This document shows positions 53,464 to 61,693 of a stretch of DNA of 64,000 bases, one piece after another. The notes under the pieces were generated by a model that saw nothing but the letters and a program-made list of their open reading frames with translations, searched no databases and was not told where the DNA came from. The stretch comes from Pseudomonadota bacterium (GTDB lineage Bacteria; Pseudomonadota; Gammaproteobacteria; Steroidobacterales; Steroidobacteraceae): the NCBI GenBank assembly GCA_003242685.1, contig QGVD01000004.1, positions 1 to 64,000 of the forward strand, written 5' to 3'. The position numbers and the translations under genes were made by a program. Within the stretch, counting starts at the first letter, position 1. Every line of letters starts with the position of its first letter.

Positions 53464-54276
53464 ATGAACGCCCGAACCAGAGCGATGCGCCCCGCCGAGC
53501 GGCGCGAGATCAGTAAGGCGGAAATCGTCCGGCAGCTGCGCGCGCTGGGAGTGAAACCGGGCGGGATACTTCTCGTCCACACCTCTTTCCGGGCGGTGCG
53601 GCCCGTCGAGGGCGGGCCGCGCGGGCTCATCGAAGCGCTGCGCGAGGCACTCGGACCCGATGGCACGCTCGTCATGCCTTCCTGGTCCGGGGACGACGAC
53701 GTGCCGTTCGATCCGAAGACCTCCCCGGCCGCGCCCGACCTCGGCGTCGTGGCGAACACCTTCTGGCGCATGCCCGGGGTGCTGCGCGGTGAGCACTGCT
53801 TCGCCTGCGCGGCCGTGGGACCCCAGGCGGCGCAGATCGTGTGCGAGCCGCTGTCGCTGCCGCCGCATGGCCCGGCGAGCCCCGTGGGCCGCGTCCACGA
53901 GCTCGGCGGGCAGGTGCTGCTGCTCGGCGTCGGTCACGAGGCCGACACGACGCTGCATCTCGCGGAAGTTCTCGCGGGCGTGCCCTACCGCATCCAGAAG
54001 CACTACACGGTGGTGCGGGACGGGAAGCTCGAGCGCATCGCCTACGGCGAGAACGATCACTGCTGTGCGCGCTTCGCGCTCGCCGACGAATGGTTGCGTT
54101 CGCGACGCCTGCAGCACGAGGGACGCGTCGGTCATGCGCACGCGCGACTCGCGAAGGCGTCCGACATCGTCGCCGTTACGCTCGAGCAGCTCGCGCGCGA
54201 TCCCCTGCTCTTCCTGCACTCGCCGGAAGACGAGTGCGCGGAATGCGACGCCGCGCGCGCGAGCATCCGCGCATGA
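53464..54276 (+). CDS. Aminoglycoside 3-N-acetyltransferase family (AAC(3)-like) protein
   Basis: The 270-residue protein has the AAC(3)/YokD pattern: SKAEIVRQLRALGVKPGGIL, LVHTSFRAVRPVEGG, DGTLVMPSWSGD, and the acetyl-CoA/catalytic-region blocks LGVGHEADTTLHLAE and YRIQKHYTVVRDG. A start at 53422 would add 14 residues. Chromosomal members in environmental bacteria often do not confer resistance, so the real substrate may be another amine. Cys-rich segments (NDHCCARF, DECAECDAA) are unusual for the family. Confidence 0.82.
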   Translation: MNARTRAMRPAERREISKAEIVRQLRALGVKPGGILLVHTSFRAVRPVEGGPRGLIEALREALGPDGTLVMPSWSGDDDVPFDPKTSPAAPDLGVVANTFWRMPGVLRGEHCFACAAVGPQAAQIVCEPLSLPPHGPASPVGRVHELGGQVLLLGVGHEADTTLHLAEVLAGVPYRIQKHYTVVRDGKLERIAYGENDHCCARFALADEWLRSRRLQHEGRVGHAHARLAKASDIVAVTLEQLARDPLLFLHSPEDECAECDAARASIRA

Positions 54277-54282
54277 GGGCCT

Positions 54283-55365
54283 TCAGAAGAACCCGTGCAG
54301 CTCGATGAAGTACTGCTCGCGGTTCTGCAGCGCGTTCTGCGGAATGCCGTCGTAGACGCGCGCGCCGACCCGTAGCTGCAGGAACTCCACCGGCGTGAGC
54401 TCGTAGACGAGACTCGTTCGCGTCTGCTCGTCCTCGTCGACGTCGTCGTCGGGGTCGAACCACTCGAAGGTCAGCTTCACGTTGTGGCCGCGGCGCGGCA
54501 TCCAGTTCGCCTCGCCGAGCGCGGCGATCAGCTGCCGGCCCGTGGGACCGAGCCCGTCGTCGTCGATGTAATCCACTTCGCCGAGCCACGCGATCGGTCC
54601 GGTGCGTATGCCCGCATGCAGCGCGAGCGCGTATCGATCGCCGGCATCCGTATCGTTGAAGCTCGCACTCAGTCCCGCCCGCCACGTGGGCCGCACGTGC
54701 GCGGCACGCAGCGTGAGCTGTTTGCCGTTGTCGAGCTCGGGTCCGCCCGCCGTGCCGTTGCTCACCGCGAGCTGCGCGCTCCAGGCGCCGTACTCGAGGC
54801 CCACCTCCACCGCGTCATCCGCCGTGGTCATGTTGATCCCCGAGACCTGACGCACGAAGGCGTTGTCGTCTTCGAGCCGCCAGCCGAAGGGCAGATACAT
54901 CTTGCCGGCCTTCACGTACCACGTGCCTTCACGCAGCCACAGCCGCACGTTGGCTTCGCGATTGTCCGCGTCGCCCGGTGCGAGCTGCTCGTCGACGTAC
55001 ACCGACAGGCGGCCCGGGATCACGGACGCTTCGACGAAGATCCGGCCCTCGGCGACGTCGAAGGCGCTTCTCTCGTCCTGATCGGGCACGTCCACGTGAT
55101 CGAAGTTCGCGCGCAGATTCCCGCCAATGGCGACGTAACGGCCGAGCATTCCGCTCCAGGGTTCCTCTTCCACGCGCAGCCGCCGAGCCGGCAGCCCCGT
55201 CTGCGCGTACGCATTGCCGAAAGGCGTGCGCAGCCCGCCACCAGTGACGTTCGCATGACACTGAACGCACTTGAGGCCGGTGCGCACCGCGAAGTAGGGC
55301 TCCGCATGCGCGCCGGCAGCGAAGAAGAGGAGCGCCGCGAGAGCGAGACACGATCGAACGTTCAT
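54283..55365 (-). CDS. Monoheme cytochrome-porin fusion (outer membrane)
   Basis: The 360-residue protein has a signal peptide (LAALLFFAAGAHA), then a short heme segment with CVQCH (Cys33, Cys36, His37) in TGLKCVQCHANVTGGGLRTP. The remaining 300 residues read as a beta barrel: alternating strands such as LRANFDHVDV, TWYVKAGKMYLPFGWRLE and SLVYELTPVEFLQLRVGARV, ending in FIELHGFF with the terminal Phe preferred by BAM. This one-heme-plus-porin layout resembles Cyc2-type single-chain electron conduits, though the barrel here is smaller. It overlaps the heme-Ig lipoprotein gene by four bases and is downstream of it. Confidence 0.8.
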   Translation of the reverse strand: MNVRSCLALAALLFFAAGAHAEPYFAVRTGLKCVQCHANVTGGGLRTPFGNAYAQTGLPARRLRVEEEPWSGMLGRYVAIGGNLRANFDHVDVPDQDERSAFDVAEGRIFVEASVIPGRLSVYVDEQLAPGDADNREANVRLWLREGTWYVKAGKMYLPFGWRLEDDNAFVRQVSGINMTTADDAVEVGLEYGAWSAQLAVSNGTAGGPELDNGKQLTLRAAHVRPTWRAGLSASFNDTDAGDRYALALHAGIRTGPIAWLGEVDYIDDDGLGPTGRQLIAALGEANWMPRRGHNVKLTFEWFDPDDDVDEDEQTRTSLVYELTPVEFLQLRVGARVYDGIPQNALQNREQYFIELHGFF

Positions 55366-56270
55366 GGCGTGCCCTCCGTCACCGTGAACGTCGCGTGGAA
55401 GTCTCCGCCCGGGGTGCCGTCATCGTCGCCATCGAGCACACGGCCGTCGACGTCGGCGAGCGCGACGGCTCCGCTGCCGGAAATCGTGATCCTGTAAGTT
55501 TCCGCCGCGAGCGCGCCGCGCGGCGTGAGCGTCACGACGGTGGGATTGACGAGCGAGACCTCGACGCTCGCGAGCGGCACCTGGATTTCGTTGCCTTCCG
55601 CGAACGAACCGTCACCGCCGCTCGCGTGCAGCTGGAAGGTATCCGCGCTCGCGAGCGCGGCGTCGACGGGATGACTGAAGACGATCGTGAGCGTGCTCGG
55701 GGTCGGACACTCTTCGCCCTCCGCAGGAACCGTCGAGACGACACGCGGTGGTTGAAGCTGCTCTGCGAGGCCGGCAGTGGCCGGCGGCGCGCCCTGTGCG
55801 ATCCACTGCCGTACGAGATCGATGCTCGATTGCGGCAGCGGCGGACCACCGAGCGGCATGCGCGCGCCGACTGCCGCGCGTCCTTCGATCTTCTGCACCA
55901 GATAACTCGCATCGGGGTCGCCGGGCGTCACTCGCTGCAGTGCCGGGACCTGGACGCTCGGTACGTTCACGAGCATCGCGTAACTATTGGCTTCGTCGAG
56001 GCGCAGACCGAGCGGTGCCGCCGCACCCGCATGGCAGTTGGTGCAGACCGGCGTGAAGATCGTGTCCTGTATCTGGCGGAACTCGCCGGTCGCGGGCGGC
56101 GGACCTCCCGGCGGACCGCCGTTCGATCCTCCGTCGGAGCCTCCTTCTCCGATCGGACGTCCGTTCGCGTCCAGTCCTTCACCGCTTCCCGCACAGCCCG
56201 CGATCGCGAGCAGGGCGGCGGGAACGAGCATGGGCTGAATGCGCTTCGAGCCCGCGAGCCTCAACCGCAT
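55362..56270 (-). CDS. Heme-domain/Ig-like lipoprotein
   Basis: The 302-residue protein has a lipobox (LLAIAGC, Cys26) and a Gly/Pro/Ser linker. A cytochrome-like domain (about 64-163) contains CTNCH (76-80) and the downstream GARMPLGGPPL, whose Met could be the second heme ligand. A C-terminal bacterial Ig-like (Big_5 type) domain follows: VVSTVPAEGEECPTPSTLTI, VFSHPVDAALASADTFQL, ETYRITISGSGAVAL. The heme domain is a close relative of the C-terminal domain of the divergent CHRD protein. It is the first gene of a pair with the porin fusion. Confidence 0.85.
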   Translation of the reverse strand: MRLRLAGSKRIQPMLVPAALLAIAGCAGSGEGLDANGRPIGEGGSDGGSNGGPPGGPPPATGEFRQIQDTIFTPVCTNCHAGAAAPLGLRLDEANSYAMLVNVPSVQVPALQRVTPGDPDASYLVQKIEGRAAVGARMPLGGPPLPQSSIDLVRQWIAQGAPPATAGLAEQLQPPRVVSTVPAEGEECPTPSTLTIVFSHPVDAALASADTFQLHASGGDGSFAEGNEIQVPLASVEVSLVNPTVVTLTPRGALAAETYRITISGSGAVALADVDGRVLDGDDDGTPGGDFHATFTVTEGTP

Positions 56271-56450
56271 CGGTCACCTCGTCGAGTCTGCCGACACGTC
56301 CGGTGAGTCCGCGCGCCGCAGCTCGCGGTTCGATGCGATCGCGTGCCGGTCACCAGATGCGTCCGTTTCGAGCCACGCGTGAACCGCACGACGGCGAGAG
56401 CGGTACACACGCCCCGCCGAAGCACGTATCGACCGAACCAGGGGTGGACA

Positions 56451-59315
56451 ATGAAGAATCCGCGCCTTCGCCCGCTCATGCTCGTGCGCTTCGCCGCCGT
56501 GGTGCTCTTCGCAGCAGGTCTCGCTGCATGCAACGGCGACGACGACGATGAAACGCCGCCTCAGACCGGCCCGGACACCAGCCCGCCGACGGTGAGCCTC
56601 TCGGCGCCCGCCACCGCGAGCCGCACCGTTACCCTCACGGCAACGGTGAGCGACAACGTCGGCGTGACGCAGGTGGAGTTCCGCGTCGACGGCACGGCGA
56701 TCGCGACCGTTTCGGCGGCGCCGTTCACGACTTCATGGGACACGAGCACGGTCGCGGACGGTCCGCATACGCTCACGGCAATTGCACGTGATGCGGCAGG
56801 CAACTCGGCGACCTCAGCGGACGTCCAGGTCAATGTCCGCAATCAGCTCAGCTTCGCCGTGACACTGAGCGGCGCCGAGGAGAATCCGCCGACCGGTTCC
56901 GCGGGCTCCGCGACCGGAACGATCGACGTCAATGCGATCACCGGCGAGACGAGCGGTTCCATCACGGTCTCCGGCTTCACACCGACCGCGGCTCACATTC
57001 ACGACGGCTTCGCGGGACAGAACGGACCGATCGTGATCGGTCTCGAGCAGGATCCCGGGGATCCCGCCGTGTGGAACGTGCCGCAGGGCGCGGTGCTCAC
57101 CGCGGAGCAGCTCGACCGGCTGCTCTCCGGTGCGCTGTACGTGAACGTGCACTCCGATGCGTTCCCGGGCGGCGAGGTGCGCGCGCAGCTCCTGCCCGAG
57201 AACGTCCGCGTGTTCTTCACGGATCTCACGTCGCGTGAGGAGCCGGCGCTCATCGATGCGCCGGGATCGGGAAGAGCGGCGCTCACCGTGAACACCGACA
57301 CGCGTGCAGTCGTCGCGCACCTGACGTTCAGCGGTGTCGACGACGCGACCGACGCGCACATTCACCAGGGATTCGCCGGAGCGAACGGCCCGGTGATCGT
57401 CGGTCTCACGCGCGATTCGGCGGATCCGTCCCACTTCTTCGTCACCGACGCATCGCTTTCACAGGCGGCGTACGACGCGCTGCTCGCAGGCGGGCTGTAC
57501 TTCAACCTCCACAGCACCACACATCCCGACGGCCACCTGCGCGGGCAGATCGTGCCGGAAGGCGTGAGAGTGATCGTCACCGACCTCGAAGGCGTGCAGG
57601 AGGTGCCCGCGGTCGCGAGCAACGCCCGCGGACGGGCGGGCGTGACGTTCGTCGAGAGCACGCGCACCGTGCACATCCATCTCAACGCGCAGGGCGTGGA
57701 CGATGCGAACGCCGCGCATCTGCACACCGGCGTCGCAGGTGTGAGCGGACCGGTCACCGTCGGTCTCACGCAGGACGGCAGCGCACCGGGCCACTGGTTC
57801 GTCGAGAACGCAGTGCTCTCCGAGACAGACGCCGCGGCGCTGCTCTCGGCACGCACCTACGTGAATCTCCACACGCCGGCGAATCCTTCCGGCGAGATCC
57901 GCGGACAGGTCGTGCCCGACGGACACATCGTGTTGGTCGCTCCGATGGACGGCAGCCAGGAAGTGCCTGAGCCGCGCACGACGGATGCCAGCGGCACCGT
58001 GGCGCTGACCGTGGATACCGCGAGCGGTGCGACGGAGGTCCACATCAATGCGACGGGAGTCGACGACGCGGTGGCGGCCCACGTGCACGACGGGTTCGCC
58101 GGCGTGAACGGTCCCGTGATCATCGGCCTCACGAAGGACTCCGATCCGGCCCGACCCGGCCACTGGTTCATCACCGACGCGACGCTCACCGCCGAGCAGC
58201 TCGAAACGCTGCTCGCCGGCGGGCTGTACGCGAACGTCCATACACCGGCGGCACCCGACGGGCTCATCCGCGGTCAGCTGCTGCCGCCGAACGTCCGGCT
58301 GACGTTCACCGACCTCACGGGTGGTGAGGAGGTGCCGCCGGTGAGCACCTCGGCCACCGCGCGCGCCGCGACGACTGTCGATCTCACGTCGGGCGAGGTC
58401 ACGGTGCACGTCAACATGGTGGGTCTGGAGACCGCGAACGCGGCACACGTCCACGACGCGCCGGCGGGGGAGAACGGGCCGGTCATCATCGGACTGACGC
58501 AGGATCCCGCGACGCCCTCTCTGTGGTCGGTCGTGCGCGCGGCCGCGACGCCGGAGCAGATCCAGGGCTATCTCGCGAACCGCTGGTACGTGAACGTGCA
58601 TACGCCGGCGAATCCGGACGGCGAGGTGCGCGGCCAGATCATCGCGAGCCCCGAGCCGCCGCCCGATGCTCAGGCGCCGACCGTGACGCTCGATGCCGTC
58701 CCCGCGACGATTTCCGGCGTCGTCACGCTGAGCGCGACCGCAGCGGACGATACGGGCGTGGTCGTGGTGCGCTTCAAGGTGAACGACGCCATCGTCGGGA
58801 CTGACAGCACCGCGCCGTACTCCGTCGACTGGGATTCGGCGGGAGTCGCCAACGGGCAGGTGACGATCGTGGCGGAAGCGGAGGATGCCGCCGGCAATGT
58901 CGGTGTGTCGGCACCCGCAACCGCGACGGTGTCCAACTCCACTGGCGTGACGCCCTTCCTCTTCAGCGAGCTCCAGTCGCAGGTGTTCAGCATGAGCTGC
59001 GCGCTCGCCGGCTGCCATGCCGGGTCGAGCCCGCAGGCGGGCCTCGATCTCAGCGCGGGTCAGAGCTACGCGAATCTCGTCAACGTGCCGAGCACCGAGG
59101 TCGGTACCCTGCTGCGCGTGAAGGCGGGCGACGCCGCGAACAGCTACCTGATCCGCAAGCTCGAAGGAGGCCCTGACATCGTCGGCGCGCGCATGCCTTT
59201 CGGTGGTCCGCCGCTCTCCCAGGACGTGATCAACCGGATCCGCGCCTGGATCGACGCCGGCGCGCCGAACGACACGGCGCCCGTCGGGCCGCCGCCGATT
59301 CCGCCCGGGTACTGA
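56451..59315 (+). CDS. Large CHRD-repeat lipoprotein with Ig-like and heme-like domains
   Basis: The 954-residue lipoprotein (LFAAGLAAC, Cys27, then Asp-rich GDDDDE) has an Ig-like domain (45-130) and five tandem CHRD domains (132-248, 251-368, 371-488, 491-611, 613-731). A second Ig-like domain (742-832) and a C-terminal cytochrome-like domain (840-935) follow. Each CHRD carries an H-x-H (e.g. AAHIHDGFAGQNGP) and a later N-x-H (YVNVH), candidate metal ligands. The last domain has CALAGCH (C-x4-C-H, 850-856) and GARMPFGGPPL. The ATG follows AGGGG. Bacterial CHRD domains have no established function. It is divergent from the heme-Ig/porin operon. Confidence 0.9.
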   Translation: MKNPRLRPLMLVRFAAVVLFAAGLAACNGDDDDETPPQTGPDTSPPTVSLSAPATASRTVTLTATVSDNVGVTQVEFRVDGTAIATVSAAPFTTSWDTSTVADGPHTLTAIARDAAGNSATSADVQVNVRNQLSFAVTLSGAEENPPTGSAGSATGTIDVNAITGETSGSITVSGFTPTAAHIHDGFAGQNGPIVIGLEQDPGDPAVWNVPQGAVLTAEQLDRLLSGALYVNVHSDAFPGGEVRAQLLPENVRVFFTDLTSREEPALIDAPGSGRAALTVNTDTRAVVAHLTFSGVDDATDAHIHQGFAGANGPVIVGLTRDSADPSHFFVTDASLSQAAYDALLAGGLYFNLHSTTHPDGHLRGQIVPEGVRVIVTDLEGVQEVPAVASNARGRAGVTFVESTRTVHIHLNAQGVDDANAAHLHTGVAGVSGPVTVGLTQDGSAPGHWFVENAVLSETDAAALLSARTYVNLHTPANPSGEIRGQVVPDGHIVLVAPMDGSQEVPEPRTTDASGTVALTVDTASGATEVHINATGVDDAVAAHVHDGFAGVNGPVIIGLTKDSDPARPGHWFITDATLTAEQLETLLAGGLYANVHTPAAPDGLIRGQLLPPNVRLTFTDLTGGEEVPPVSTSATARAATTVDLTSGEVTVHVNMVGLETANAAHVHDAPAGENGPVIIGLTQDPATPSLWSVVRAAATPEQIQGYLANRWYVNVHTPANPDGEVRGQIIASPEPPPDAQAPTVTLDAVPATISGVVTLSATAADDTGVVVVRFKVNDAIVGTDSTAPYSVDWDSAGVANGQVTIVAEAEDAAGNVGVSAPATATVSNSTGVTPFLFSELQSQVFSMSCALAGCHAGSSPQAGLDLSAGQSYANLVNVPSTEVGTLLRVKAGDAANSYLIRKLEGGPDIVGARMPFGGPPLSQDVINRIRAWIDAGAPNDTAPVGPPPIPPGY
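56844..58643 (+). repeat. Five tandem CHRD-domain units inside the large lipoprotein gene
   Basis: Five units of about 117-121 codons each begin with a segment like VRVFFTDLTSREE-P and end with a segment like GEVRGQIIP. Shared words are H-x-H near the middle, NGPVIIGLT, and YVNVHTPANPDG. The third to fifth units look most alike at the protein level, suggesting stepwise duplication. Confidence 0.85.
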
Positions 59316-59317
59316 AC

Positions 59318-59343
59318 GGGTGCCGCCCGGCGGGGCGGCACCC
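59318..59343. terminator. Bidirectional hairpin terminator between CHRD and RHH genes
   Basis: A perfect 11-bp stem GGGTGCCGCCC / GGGCGGCACCC with a 4-base loop fills the 29-base gap between two convergent genes. On the plus strand it is followed by the pyrimidine-rich CTCATCTCTTCTT. Confidence 0.75.
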
Positions 59344-59344
59344 C

Positions 59345-59581
59345 TCATCTCTTCTTCGGGCGACGCCCCGGCCGCGAGGGGATCTCTCCCTCCGCCGGGG
59401 TCCACGGCTCCCCGGTCCGCTCTTCGATGTAGCGCCGGATCAGCCGGCGCACGACCTGCGACGGCGTCGCATCCTCTTCCGCACACAGGCGCTCGAATAC
59501 CGCCTTCTTGCGCGGATCGATCAGAATGGTCAGTCGGGCGGTACGATTCTCGAGAGCCAATGCCTTCACTTTTCTGCGCAC
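59345..59581 (-). CDS. Ribbon-helix-helix (CopG/Arc-like) protein
   Basis: The 78-residue basic protein has the RHH pattern: a beta strand TARLTILIDPRKKAVFERL, then helices CAEEDATPSQVVRRLIRRYI. A Pro-rich tail (TGEPWTPAEGEIPSRPG) follows. It starts at a GTG. Such proteins are DNA-binding repressors or antitoxins, but no toxin gene is adjacent. Its A+T-rich upstream region (59582-59635) is shared with the divergent hyf genes, so it may regulate them. Confidence 0.78.
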   Translation of the reverse strand: MRRKVKALALENRTARLTILIDPRKKAVFERLCAEEDATPSQVVRRLIRRYIEERTGEPWTPAEGEIPSRPGRRPKKR

Positions 59582-59693
59582 AAAACTATTAGAATTGAAT
59601 TGTAATCAGATGTGCATGGAATTCGCATCCCGCTGCCCCTGCCCGCGCGCCGACTCCGGTCGGACGCACACCGCCGCGACCAAGTAAGCCGCC
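59582..59693. promoter_or_regulatory. A+T-rich divergent promoter region between RHH gene and hyfB
   Basis: The stretch 59582-59615 is the most A+T-rich short block in this part of the window (CTATTAGAATTGAATTGTAA). It lies between a putative repressor and the hyf genes. Near-direct repeats GAATT/GAATT could be operator half sites. No clear -35/-10 pair could be fixed. Confidence 0.35.
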
Positions 59694-61691
59694 GTGATCC
59701 TCACACCTCTCACGCTCTGTCTGCTGCTGCTCGCGCTGTGGGCCGTGATCGGAGTTGCGGGTCTGGCACGACCGACGAGCCTGCGCTACGTCGCGCGCAC
59801 GCTCTATCCGCTCGGTGCGCTCTGCGGTATCGCGCTCGCGGCCGTCGCTGCGGTGAGCATCACCTGGGCACCCGAACGGCTCGTTCTGCCTTTCGGTCTG
59901 CCCGATCTGCCCTTCCACGTGCGGAGCGACGCGCTCTCGAGCGCATTCCTGTTCCTGCTCGGGGCCGCGGCTGCCGGCATCTCGTTCTTCGGCGCGGGCT
60001 ACTTCCGCAGCGGTGAAGGCACGGCACCAGGGCTGTTGTGCCTGCAGTACCACCTGTTCCTCGCGAGCATGGGCTTCGTGCTCCTCGCCGACGATGCCTA
60101 CGGTTTCATGGTCGCGTGGGAGTCGATGGCCCTGACCTCCTATTTCCTGGTCACCACGCAGCACCGTATTCCGGAGATCCGCCGCGCGGGCTTTCTCTAC
60201 CTGCTGATCGCGCACCTCGGCGCGATCGCCATTCTTCTCAGCTTCGGCGTCATGCAGGGTGGAAGCTGGCAGTTCACGTTCGATGCCATGCGCGCCGCGC
60301 AGCTTCCGTCCGGCTGGGCGGCAGTTGCCTTCCTGCTCGCGATCTTCGGTTTCGGTGCAAAGGCGGGTCTCGTGCCGCTGCACGTGTGGCTGCCGGAGGC
60401 GCATCCCGCGGCTCCGTCGCCGGTTTCCGCCCTCATGAGCGGCGTGATGCTCAAGACCGCCGTCTACGGCGTGCTGCGCGTCACCTTCGATCTGCTTGGT
60501 GAACCCGCGAGCTGGTGGGGCCTCGTCCCGCTCGGCATCGGGCTTCTCACCGCGATGTACGGCGTCGTGTTCGCGGCCGTGCAGACGGACATGAAGCGTC
60601 TGCTCGCGTACTCGTCCATCGAGAACATCGGCATCCTGTTCACCGGCATCGGGCTCGCGGTCGTGTTCCATGGCGCCGGCATGGCGGTGCTGGCGGCGCT
60701 CGCGCTGATCGCCGTGCTCTATCACGCGCTCAACCACGCCTTCATGAAGAGCCTGCTGTTTCTCGGCACGGGCGCGGTGCTGCACGCGACCGGTGAGCGC
60801 AATCTCGGCCGTCTCGGCGGGCTGATCCGCCGCATGCCGTGGGTCGCGTGGCTCACGCTGGTGGGCGCGCTCGCAATATCGGGCCTGCCGCCGCTCAACG
60901 GCTTCGTTTCCGAATGGCTGCTGCTGCAGGCGTTCCTGTTCGCCCACCGGGTGCCGCAGACCTTCGTCAACATGCTGCTGCCTCTCGGCGCCGCGGTGGT
61001 CGTGCTCGCCGCCGCACTCGCGGCCTACGTCATGGTGAAGTTCTATGGCGTGGTCTTCCTCGGTCAGCCGCGCGAGGCCGCGCTCGCCCGCGCGCACGAT
61101 CCGGGCGCGCTCGAGAAGCTCGGTCTCGTGTGGCTCGCGCTCGGCTGTGTGCTGCTGGGGCTTCTTCCCGCGCCGGTCGTCGGTCTGCTGGGCAGCGTGA
61201 CCGCACAGCTCGGTGTGGGCTCACTCCCGCAGGGCGCTTCACCATGGTGGGTGCTCGAGCCGCTGCCCGACCGCGACGCTACGTACGCGCCGCTCGTGTT
61301 CCTCGCCGCGATCGTGCTCGTGGTGGTTCTCACCTTCCAGCTCGTCGGCCGCATGTTCCACCGTCGCGTGCGTCGCGGCGCGCCGTGGGACTGCGGATTC
61401 GTGCGCCTCGACGCGCGCATGCAGGACACGGCCGAGGGCTTCGGCCAGCCGATACGGCGCATCTTCCAGTCCTTCTTCGCCATAGAGCGTGAGCAGCCGA
61501 CACCGTTCGACCGCGCGCCGCGCTACAGCATCGTCGTGACCGACCGGCTCTGGCGCGCGCTCTACCTGCCGCTCGCGGGACTCGTGCAGCGGGCGGCCGA
61601 CGCCGTCGCGTGGCTGCAGCAGGGACGCATCGCCGCGTATCTGCTCTACAGCTTCGTCACGCTCGTGACCCTGCTCGCACTGGTGCTGTGA
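59694..61691 (+). CDS. hyfB: Hydrogenase-4 component B-like proton-translocating subunit
   Basis: The 665-residue membrane protein starts at GTG and has about fourteen to sixteen helices of the Mrp/NuoL-N antiporter family. Key blocks are VAWESMALTSYFLVTTQHR (Glu), GFGAKAGLVPLHVWLPEAHP, AAPSPVSALMSGVMLKTAVY (Lys) and LNHAFMKSLLFLGTGAVLHA. The C-terminal extension contains RVRRGAPWDCGFVRLDARMQ, typical of HyfB/HycC. It is the first gene of the hyfBCEF module. Confidence 0.92.
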   Translation: MILTPLTLCLLLLALWAVIGVAGLARPTSLRYVARTLYPLGALCGIALAAVAAVSITWAPERLVLPFGLPDLPFHVRSDALSSAFLFLLGAAAAGISFFGAGYFRSGEGTAPGLLCLQYHLFLASMGFVLLADDAYGFMVAWESMALTSYFLVTTQHRIPEIRRAGFLYLLIAHLGAIAILLSFGVMQGGSWQFTFDAMRAAQLPSGWAAVAFLLAIFGFGAKAGLVPLHVWLPEAHPAAPSPVSALMSGVMLKTAVYGVLRVTFDLLGEPASWWGLVPLGIGLLTAMYGVVFAAVQTDMKRLLAYSSIENIGILFTGIGLAVVFHGAGMAVLAALALIAVLYHALNHAFMKSLLFLGTGAVLHATGERNLGRLGGLIRRMPWVAWLTLVGALAISGLPPLNGFVSEWLLLQAFLFAHRVPQTFVNMLLPLGAAVVVLAAALAAYVMVKFYGVVFLGQPREAALARAHDPGALEKLGLVWLALGCVLLGLLPAPVVGLLGSVTAQLGVGSLPQGASPWWVLEPLPDRDATYAPLVFLAAIVLVVVLTFQLVGRMFHRRVRRGAPWDCGFVRLDARMQDTAEGFGQPIRRIFQSFFAIEREQPTPFDRAPRYSIVVTDRLWRALYLPLAGLVQRAADAVAWLQQGRIAAYLLYSFVTLVTLLALVL

Positions 61692-61693
61692 CG

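Noticed and set aside
57459..59486. A 675-codon open frame antisense to the CHRD protein
   Set aside because: It mirrors the repeats of the real gene, is Arg/Gly/His-rich without domain structure, and conflicts with the clear CHRD and heme motifs on the other strand.
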